Source: an uncultured Erysipelotrichales bacterium (GTDB lineage: Bacteria > Bacillota_I > Bacilli_A > Erysipelotrichales > Coprobacillaceae). Taken from it: a DNA stretch of 7,178 nucleotides. The translations under genes and the position numbers were made by a program. The stretch covers positions 1-7,178 of the forward strand of contig CAKVJS010000057.1 of NCBI GenBank assembly GCA_934754755.1, given 5' to 3'. This document shows positions 1 through 5,766 of this stretch, one piece after another. The notes below the pieces were generated by a model. The model saw nothing but the letters and a program-made list of their open reading frames with translations. It was not told where the DNA came from and did not search any database. The number at the start of each line of letters is the position of its first letter. Positions within the stretch are counted from its first letter, which is position 1.

Positions 1-487
1 ATCCACCATATAAATATATACCCTTCGTTGTGGGATTTTGTAAGTACTTATCCAGGGAAGCAAAAGCATTCGCAATGCCTTCCTTATTCATTAACCTCTG
101 GATATCAGAGGTTTTCGTTAAGACAATCTTTTTGTCTACATTACAAAGAAGAATCCTACTTTTAACTAAATCTTCCTCTAATCTTTCTTTACCAAAACGA
201 CAGGGTGTTAAAGAAAGATGCACGTTACGATCAACAATATCGACTTTACAACGCATCCCTTTACTAACTTTGGGGCAATCATAAAATGAGCGACAAGTGG
301 AACACGGCACAGCATCCGATTGGTAGCTTAAAAAGTCCGCCCAATTATTACTGACATCTGTGCTCGTTAACTGGTGTTTTTGTACGAGCGATTGAATCAT
401 TGGATCCTTTAATAAGGCTTTTACACTTTCTTGACGCACCTTGAGAAAAGTATCGTCCTGCAAAAACAAATCTTTTACATGTAACAT
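1..487 (-). CDS. dnaI: Primosomal protein DnaI, helicase loader (N-terminal part, runs off the left edge)
   Basis: DnaI is the AAA+ ATPase that, with DnaB and DnaD, loads the replicative hexameric helicase onto DNA at the origin and at stalled forks in Bacillota. Only 162 residues are visible, about half of a usual DnaI of roughly 300. The N-terminal part carries the cysteine cluster expected of the DnaI zinc-binding domain that contacts helicase: PCSTC (C62, C65), C71, C80, H90 and C96. I cannot say from sequence which of these bind zinc. The visible part ends in GIYLYGG (residues 156-162), the strand leading into the Walker A loop, so the ATPase core lies beyond the window. The ATG at 487-485 follows an SD with a 7-base spacer. 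It starts 12 bases after the dnaB stop and is probably coupled to it. The cut is the window edge and not a broken gene. The identity rests on the cysteine cluster, the pre-Walker A strand and the dnaB neighbour. Confidence 0.92.
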   Translation of the reverse strand, partial: MLHVKDLFLQDDTFLKVRQESVKALLKDPMIQSLVQKHQLTSTDVSNNWADFLSYQSDAVPCSTCRSFYDCPKVSKGMRCKVDIVDRNVHLSLTPCRFGKERLEEDLVKSRILLCNVDKKIVLTKTSDIQRLMNKEGIANAFASLDKYLQNPTTKGIYLYGG

Positions 488-494
488 CGAATCA

Positions 495-501
495 CTCCCC
501 T
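495..501 (-). promoter_or_regulatory. Ribosome binding site of dnaI, overlapping the dnaB stop
   Basis: On the minus strand AGGGGAG lies 7 bases upstream of the dnaI ATG. Its first two bases are the last two of the dnaB TAG. It fixes the dnaI start and suggests that ribosomes finishing dnaB help initiation of dnaI. Confidence 0.75.
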
Positions 502-1744
502 AGTCCTCATATTTCGCCAGCATTTTACGTAATGTTTCATCATCGATCGTTTCTTCACTCATCGCCGGCTCGTTGATCAGACTTATATCCCTGCCTTTAG
601 CATGCCCTTTAGCTCGCATTATATTCTTAGCTTCTTGCATCGCACTAGCAACCGTCGTTATTTTTTTTCGTTTCCACTGGCTCGCATAATGTTCCATATA
701 CCCACGAGGCAACGTATGATCGCATTGTTGTAATGTCATTTCAATTAATACATTGATGACACCTGGTTCTAATTGCAACGTTGTTAATAAAGATTCAATA
801 ATTACCACATCTTTTCGAACCGGTTCACGTCCCCCTTGTTTTGCACGCAATAACTGCATAGGAGACACATTTTCTAGATAGGTTATGTATTCATTTAAAT
901 TTGTGGATTTATTTTTAACACTTTTATGTTGCACAGATTGCTTATAATGCACATTTTTAAATGTCTCTGGTTGTTTTAATTGATAATAGGTACGACACTT
1001 TTTACTTAATTCTTCCAATTGTAATCGATCCTTTACCATAGCCGCCTTAACTAGTCCCGGCATATCGATGACATCTACATGATACAATAACCCTAATTGT
1101 TGAATAATCGCTTCCTCACTTTTACCAATACTATCCTTTTTAATCTGATATTGTTCTAGCTCGGCATAAAAAAGTTCTAGAGGGTATTCCTTTTCAATGA
1201 CATTCGTTGTATCTTTCATCATCGCATGTACTTGTAATCCATTTTGTACTTGCGAATCTAAATGAATCGTAAAGACATCCTGGAAACGCGTCGTCACATC
1301 GGTAAAAGCGTCTTTATTAATAGCCCCGGTTTGAAAACAAACTTTCGTTCTTTGAAAATCTTCTTTTCCTAGTTTCTTTAACAATAAGGTTCCTAGTATG
1401 TGGTGACCAAAAAAATCAGTAGGCGATAGGGGCGTATACAGTTCGTATAGATAACTATTGTATTCCCCACTTTTTTTATACGTTTTAAGTAGTCCAATAG
1501 CCTCCAATTTACGTAAAGACTCCTCTACCGAGGTTAATGACATAGATAGTGATTTTGTCATTCGCATATGTGGACAAGGACTTTTCGTTAATGTGATTTG
1601 GTTTACTTCAGCCCATAAAAATAAGTATACACTTGTTGCTTCAAAACCGATTAAGGGCTGGTATAACAACTGGATACTTCGATGATGAATCGTATCTATC
1701 ATATAAGAGGTTTGGATCATATATGCATCATTGTTTAGTAACAT
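500..1744 (-). CDS. dnaB: Replication initiation and membrane attachment protein DnaB (Bacillota type)
   Basis: This is the Bacillota DnaB, a helicase-loading and membrane-attachment protein unrelated to the E. coli DnaB helicase. It works with DnaD and DnaI. The protein has 414 residues, shorter than the roughly 470 of Bacillus. The N-terminal third (about 20-105) looks like the winged-helix part, with LLYQPLIG (26-33) typical of the family. The middle is variable. Residues about 285-375 form the DnaD-like C-terminal domain (DnaB_2 family): YITYLENVSPMQLL, then a helix with LEPGVINVLIE, then YMEHYASQW, which matches the family Y-x3-I-x3-W motif except that Y353 replaces the central hydrophobic residue (Y349 and W357 are present). 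An acidic tail follows. The first ATG is preferred over internal ATGs (residues 9 and 15) because it has a strong SD 6 bases upstream. It lies 13 bases after coaE and 12 before dnaI, the usual dnaB-dnaI pair. Confidence 0.93.
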   Translation of the reverse strand: MLLNNDAYMIQTSYMIDTIHHRSIQLLYQPLIGFEATSVYLFLWAEVNQITLTKSPCPHMRMTKSLSMSLTSVEESLRKLEAIGLLKTYKKSGEYNSYLYELYTPLSPTDFFGHHILGTLLLKKLGKEDFQRTKVCFQTGAINKDAFTDVTTRFQDVFTIHLDSQVQNGLQVHAMMKDTTNVIEKEYPLELFYAELEQYQIKKDSIGKSEEAIIQQLGLLYHVDVIDMPGLVKAAMVKDRLQLEELSKKCRTYYQLKQPETFKNVHYKQSVQHKSVKNKSTNLNEYITYLENVSPMQLLRAKQGGREPVRKDVVIIESLLTTLQLEPGVINVLIEMTLQQCDHTLPRGYMEHYASQWKRKKITTVASAMQEAKNIMRAKGHAKGRDISLINEPAMSEETIDDETLRKMLAKYED

Positions 1745-1750
1745 ATTTAT

Positions 1751-1757
1751 CTCCCCC
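1751..1757 (-). promoter_or_regulatory. Ribosome binding site of dnaB, directly after the coaE stop
   Basis: GGGGGAG on the minus strand begins right after the coaE TAA, making one purine block, TAAGGGGGAGA. A 6-base spacer leads to the ATG at 1744. It selects the first of several in-frame ATGs in dnaB. Confidence 0.78.
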
Positions 1758-2318
1758 TTATAGTCGTTGTAATACTTCTTCCAATTGTTGCAACAAATGT
1801 GCCTTTGATTTTGTATTATCTAGTACAATATCAGCCCATTTCTTTTTTTGAACAATCGAAAGTTGACTTTGTACTTTCTTTTTTGCATAAGTATGTGATA
1901 TTGCATCACGCAAAGCTAACCGTTCTATTTGTGTTTTTTCATCACAGTATACGACCATGATTATATCACATAAATACTGCAATTGGCACTCATATAATAA
2001 GGGAATATCGAGAAATACCAACTTTTCCTTTTGGTGTTTTTCGAGTCCATTTTGTAACCGATCAATGACATAGGGATGAACGATATCTTCTAATTTCTTT
2101 CTTGCTTCCTTATTTTCAAAAATATGCTTTGCCAGTGCTTTTCGGTCATCGATAAGAGGCCCAAAGGTTTGATATAACACTTTTTTGCATGCGGGATCGA
2201 AAAAAGCCTCCCGTGAAAAAAGATCACTATCCAATACGATATAGCCTTGTTTTTTTAAATAGGTACTAACCGTACTTTTTCCGGTTGCAATACTGCCTGT
2301 AATTCCGATTGCCTGCAC
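1758..2318 (-). CDS. coaE: Dephospho-CoA kinase
   Basis: CoaE catalyses the last step of coenzyme A synthesis, ATP-dependent phosphorylation of the ribose 3'-hydroxyl of dephospho-CoA, in the cytoplasm. The P-loop is at the extreme N-terminus: GITGSIATGKST (residues 5-16; GxxxxGK[ST]). Then come LDSDLFSRE, matching the family D-x-D segment, FG at the start of the helical CoA domain, LEDIVHP, LDIPLLYE (family PLLFE) and ADIVLDN near the end (family ADFVIDN). The length is 186 residues, slightly short for the family (about 195-205). Part of the shortfall is a compressed loop after FG, where the usual ..DG.LDR reads PLIDDR. The start is GTG at 2318-2316, not ATG. It is chosen because the P-loop begins a few residues later and an AAGGAG SD lies 8 bases upstream. 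It sits between mutM and dnaB, as is common in Bacillota, though usually with nrdR before dnaB. Confidence 0.96.
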   Translation of the reverse strand: MQAIGITGSIATGKSTVSTYLKKQGYIVLDSDLFSREAFFDPACKKVLYQTFGPLIDDRKALAKHIFENKEARKKLEDIVHPYVIDRLQNGLEKHQKEKLVFLDIPLLYECQLQYLCDIIMVVYCDEKTQIERLALRDAISHTYAKKKVQSQLSIVQKKKWADIVLDNTKSKAHLLQQLEEVLQRL

Positions 2319-2326
2319 ACTCGTAA

Positions 2327-2332
2327 CTCCTT
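2327..2332 (-). promoter_or_regulatory. Ribosome binding site of coaE, sharing bases with the mutM stop
   Basis: The minus strand reads TAAGGAG, where TAA is the mutM stop and AAGGAG the SD. An 8-base spacer leads to the GTG start of coaE. It supports the GTG start over other candidates and indicates coupling to mutM translation. Confidence 0.8.
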
Positions 2333-3143
2333 ATCTCTTTTGGCGTTGGCACTTTTTACAATAGTATGTACCACGACCATGTATTTTTTCCTTTGTAATA
2401 TTTCCCTTACAAACGGGACAAATCGATTGCATATGGACTTGTAATTGCACTTGAAACAAACCGGTAATCCCATTGGCATCAAAGGAGTGAATCGTTGTTC
2501 CACCTTGTTGAATTGCTTGATCAAGAATACGACATGCCACTTCCAACAATTCACCCACTCGCTTGGGGCTTACTTTATGGCCGGGTGTATAGGGATTGAT
2601 TCGCATATCAAAACAAATTTCATTCGCATAAATATTCCCGATACCTGCAATAATGCTTTGATCCAATAACAACGTTTTAATCGGTAGCGAACTCCGGTGC
2701 AGTCGTTTATAAATAGGTAGAACTTGCGCTTGCCAAGGTTCTGGACCAACCCTAGTAAATGGTTCAAGTGTAGCATACGAAGATAGACTTGTCAGTGCTA
2801 GACGGCCAAATTTACGAGTATCGTGATAGCGCATTTGGCTGCCATCACTAAAAGTAAAGGCCACATGTTCGTGACGATCCATAGGTGCTTTAGGGGATAC
2901 CATTTTATATTTGCCTTCCATTCGTAAATGGGAAATAAAGGCATCGCGATCCAGTTTGAAAATTAAATATTTACCGATTCGATCAATATCCTGAATCGTT
3001 TGTCCACGAACCGTAGAGACAAACGTATGTGTGTCCCCGCTGATAATAGGATCATAATAGATATGTACACTTTTGATTTGTTTATGTAAAACAACCGATA
3101 ATAATGTTTTACGAACGGTTTCTACTTCTGGTAATTCTGGCAT
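2331..3143 (-). CDS. mutM: Formamidopyrimidine-DNA glycosylase (Fpg/MutM)
   Basis: MutM excises 8-oxoguanine and formamidopyrimidines and cuts the resulting abasic site, starting base excision repair. The protein has 270 residues, the usual size. It begins MPELPEVE: P2 is the Schiff-base nucleophile and E3 the catalytic acid, so the start must be the ATG at 3143. An in-frame TTG at 3170 would bury P2 and overlap polA. Also visible are K58 in RIGKYL, the probable void-filling trio M75 (HLRMEG), R110 and F112 (HDTRKFGR), N170 in IAGIGNIYANE, which contacts the DNA backbone, and the C-terminal zinc finger C242-x2-C245 ... C262-x2-C265 with R257 on its hairpin (GRGTYYC). All expected catalytic residues are present. 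One oddity is the segment before the finger: the usual VYGR-x-G-x-PC is replaced by VHMQSIC, about two residues shorter. It follows polA by 8 bases, and PolA can fill the gaps that MutM repair creates. Confidence 0.97.
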   Translation of the reverse strand: MPELPEVETVRKTLLSVVLHKQIKSVHIYYDPIISGDTHTFVSTVRGQTIQDIDRIGKYLIFKLDRDAFISHLRMEGKYKMVSPKAPMDRHEHVAFTFSDGSQMRYHDTRKFGRLALTSLSSYATLEPFTRVGPEPWQAQVLPIYKRLHRSSLPIKTLLLDQSIIAGIGNIYANEICFDMRINPYTPGHKVSPKRVGELLEVACRILDQAIQQGGTTIHSFDANGITGLFQVQLQVHMQSICPVCKGNITKEKIHGRGTYYCKKCQRQKR

Positions 3144-3147
3144 ATTT

Positions 3148-3153
3148 TCACCT
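3148..3153 (-). promoter_or_regulatory. Ribosome binding site of mutM, overlapping the polA stop
   Basis: AGGTGA on the minus strand matches the 3' half of the extended Bacillota SD (AAGGAGGTGATC). It shares AG with the polA TAG stop and lies 4 bases before the mutM ATG. It looks weaker than the other sites in the window, so mutM may depend more on coupling to polA translation (inference). Confidence 0.6.
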
Positions 3154-5761
3154 ACTTTAAAGCAAACCAATTCGTTGCATAAAACCCTTCGGCTTGCAGA
3201 TCCACTTGCATCGTGAAGGCTTGTTCCATTCCTTCTTTAACGAGCTCCATAACGGTTTCTAATTCCTCTTTTTTGACGTCTAAAATAACTTCATCGTGTA
3301 CTTGTAAAATCATTTTTGATTCCAGTTGTTGTTCTTTTAATAAGCGGGCAATACGAATCATGGCGACTTTTAAAATATCGGCAGCAGAACCTTGAATCGG
3401 TGTATTCATCGCCAATCGTTTTCCTAGTTCCTGACGAATTCGGTTCTTTTCCTGAATTTCATGAATGTATCGCTTTCGATTTAATATCGTTGCAACATAT
3501 CCATTTTCTTTGCAGAAGGCAACCGTTTTATCCATATACTGTTTAATTTCTGGGAAATGTTCAAAATATTTTTTAATATATGCATGTGCTTCAGAAACAC
3601 TGATCCCAATTTGTTCCGATAAGCCAAAGTCAGACATGCCATATATAATACCAAAATTTACTGCCTTCGCATAGTTACGCATTTTACTATCGACTTGTTC
3701 TTCCGGTACACCGAACACTTCACTTGCAGTATGGCGGTGTATATCCATTTGTTGGTTAAAGGCCGTAATTAAAGAAGTAGCATTCGCTAAATGCGCTAAA
3801 ACACGTAATTCAATTTGTGAATAGTCAAACGATACCAAATAATCATATTCTGGAATAAAGGCTTTTCGGATTAACTTTCCTTCCTCACTCTTGACTGGTA
3901 TATTTTGTAAATTAGGATCTGTGGAAGATAGCCTTCCCGTTTGGGTTAATGCCTGATTATAGATTGTATGGATTTTTCCATCATGAAAAATTTGTTCTTG
4001 TAAACCTACAATATAGGTTGAATACAATTTCGTAAGTGTACGGTACATTAAAATCTTATCAATAATCGGGTGGACCGAGCGTAACTTTTGTAATACATCA
4101 ATCGAAGTTGAATAACCTGTTTTCGTCTTTTTAGCATGCGGCAGTCCTAAATCTTCAAACAATACTTCTCCCAATTGTTTAGGGGAAGAAATATTAAAGG
4201 TGTGGCCAGCCAATTCGGTTATTTCCGTTTCTAAAGAAGTGATTTGTTGTTGAAACTCCGCTTGTAATTGTTGTAAACAATTTTTATCTACCTTAGCGCC
4301 TTGCCATTCCATATCCGCTAAAATATGCGTTAATGGTAATTCTACCTCTTGGTATAAAGCATATTGTTGATCCTGTTTCAACTTTTCAATTGCGACCTTA
4401 TGTAAACTGTAAATAGCTTTTGCTTGCAGGGCCAAATGATTGGCGAGGGTAGCTACTTCTGGTATTTTTTTCTTTGCGCCTTTACCATATACTTCCTCAT
4501 CATATAGCACTTGATAATACTGATAATACTCACATACATTTTTAAGTTCCTCTTTTAAAGAAGGATTAACAATATAAGAAGCTAATTGTAGATCGAATGC
4601 ATACCCCTGTATTGGTAGTTCATGCCAGGCACTAGCCAAAGCACTCTTTTTAATATTATAGCCCCATTTTTCTTGTTTTTCATTGTTTAGATACTCTTTA
4701 AATGCCTCATCTTTGCGGGCATCTTCTAAACTAATAAATAAGGATTGGTTGGCATTATACAAAGCATAACCAAGAACCGGAGACTTATGATACGAGGCGT
4801 CATATACCCCAACGACTAAAGCACTCACTTCATCAATGGGCGGCATATGGGTAACAATCTCTACGGGAATCGTTGTCGAAACAACGCTTGTTTCATTTAC
4901 TGCCATCCGTTTTAATAATGATTGCATATCGTATTTTCGATAAAAAGCTTCTAATATTTGACGATCCTGTGTTGGTATGACCATATCCTCCATGGTAAGG
5001 GTGATAGGTACATCTTGACGAATGGTAGCCAAATCTTTTGAAAGAATTGCAAGATCTTCATGTTCACAAATCTTTTGTCCTAACTTACCAGCAATTTCTT
5101 GTTTATGAGCAATTATATTTTCAATCGTTTCATACTTTTGTAATAGTTTCAAGGCCGTTTTTTCACCCACCCCAGGCACACCGGGAATATTGTCTGCACT
5201 ATCTCCCATCAACCCTAGAAAATCCTGCATCTGCGAAGGTTGAATGCCATACTTCTCATAAAAAGTAGTCGGTGTTACTTCTTCATAATCTTTCCTTTTT
5301 ACATTGCGTTTAAATACCGAAACATTGTCATTTACAAGCTGCATCATATCTTTATCACCAGTATATACAGAAACTTTGCAATCCGGCGAAGAAGCCATGT
5401 GACAAACCGTTCCGATCACATCATCACCTTCATACCCAGGTACTTCATAATAGGCAATTTTACGGGCCTCTAAATATTCCCGAACAATCGGCATTTGTTG
5501 CAATAATTCAGGCGGTGTTTTTTTTCTTGTTGCTTTATAATCTTCTAACTTTTCACTACGAAATGTTTTCCCTTTGGCATCAAAGGCAACCAATATATAA
5601 TCGGGTTGTTGACGCAATACCTTCTCGATCGTTTGGACAAACCCATATACGGCATTGGTTGGTATACCTTCCTGATTCACCATTAAGTTACCCATTGCGG
5701 CGGTCGCATAGTAGGAACTAAAAATCCAATAATTTCCATCAATAACTACTAATTCTTTCAT
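3152..5761 (-). CDS. polA: DNA polymerase I
   Basis: PolA removes RNA primers, joins repair patches and does nick translation. The 869-residue protein has the full three-part layout. The 5'-nuclease domain (1 to about 290) shows IDGN with D8, FDAKGKTFR (60-68), GYEGDD (109-114), TGDKD (D136, D138) and the helix-three-turn-helix MGDSADNIPGVPGVGEKTA (185-203). The central domain (about 300-470) has the exonuclease fold outline (FDLQLASYIVNP, 389-400) but lacks the D-x-E and other acidic metal ligands, so proofreading is probably absent, as in Bacillus relatives. The polymerase domain shows TGRLSSTDPNLQNIP, motif A FDYSQIELR with D646, O-helix R695-x3-K699-x3-F703-x3-Y707-G, and motif C VHDE with D823. 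F703 is the residue that disfavours dideoxynucleotides. The ATG at 5761 is 5 bases after the dnaE stop. An A8 run lies near codons 79-82. Confidence 0.98.
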   Translation of the reverse strand: MKELVVIDGNYWIFSSYYATAAMGNLMVNQEGIPTNAVYGFVQTIEKVLRQQPDYILVAFDAKGKTFRSEKLEDYKATRKKTPPELLQQMPIVREYLEARKIAYYEVPGYEGDDVIGTVCHMASSPDCKVSVYTGDKDMMQLVNDNVSVFKRNVKRKDYEEVTPTTFYEKYGIQPSQMQDFLGLMGDSADNIPGVPGVGEKTALKLLQKYETIENIIAHKQEIAGKLGQKICEHEDLAILSKDLATIRQDVPITLTMEDMVIPTQDRQILEAFYRKYDMQSLLKRMAVNETSVVSTTIPVEIVTHMPPIDEVSALVVGVYDASYHKSPVLGYALYNANQSLFISLEDARKDEAFKEYLNNEKQEKWGYNIKKSALASAWHELPIQGYAFDLQLASYIVNPSLKEELKNVCEYYQYYQVLYDEEVYGKGAKKKIPEVATLANHLALQAKAIYSLHKVAIEKLKQDQQYALYQEVELPLTHILADMEWQGAKVDKNCLQQLQAEFQQQITSLETEITELAGHTFNISSPKQLGEVLFEDLGLPHAKKTKTGYSTSIDVLQKLRSVHPIIDKILMYRTLTKLYSTYIVGLQEQIFHDGKIHTIYNQALTQTGRLSSTDPNLQNIPVKSEEGKLIRKAFIPEYDYLVSFDYSQIELRVLAHLANATSLITAFNQQMDIHRHTASEVFGVPEEQVDSKMRNYAKAVNFGIIYGMSDFGLSEQIGISVSEAHAYIKKYFEHFPEIKQYMDKTVAFCKENGYVATILNRKRYIHEIQEKNRIRQELGKRLAMNTPIQGSAADILKVAMIRIARLLKEQQLESKMILQVHDEVILDVKKEELETVMELVKEGMEQAFTMQVDLQAEGFYATNWFALK

Positions 5762-5766
5762 TTTAT

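Noticed and set aside
30..284. Plus-strand open frame of 84 codons at the left edge, and similar plus-strand frames throughout
   Set aside because: All are antisense to strongly conserved genes and show no protein family resemblance, so they are shadows.
1569..1577. DnaA-box-like TGTGGACAA within dnaB
   Set aside because: It differs by one base from the reverse-complement consensus TGTGGATAA, and I saw no cluster of further boxes or AT-rich unwinding region. The few other near-matches (near 49 and 2999) are isolated and inside coding sequence.
2255..2776. Minus-strand open frames of 99 and 68 codons across mutM and coaE
   Set aside because: They lie in other frames of clearly coding mutM/coaE sequence and show no recognisable motif.
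3144..3170. Longer mutM reading frame beginning at an in-frame TTG at 3170
   Set aside because: It would add nine residues, overlap polA and displace the catalytic proline from position 2. The ATG at 3143 gives the canonical MPELPEVE start with an SD.
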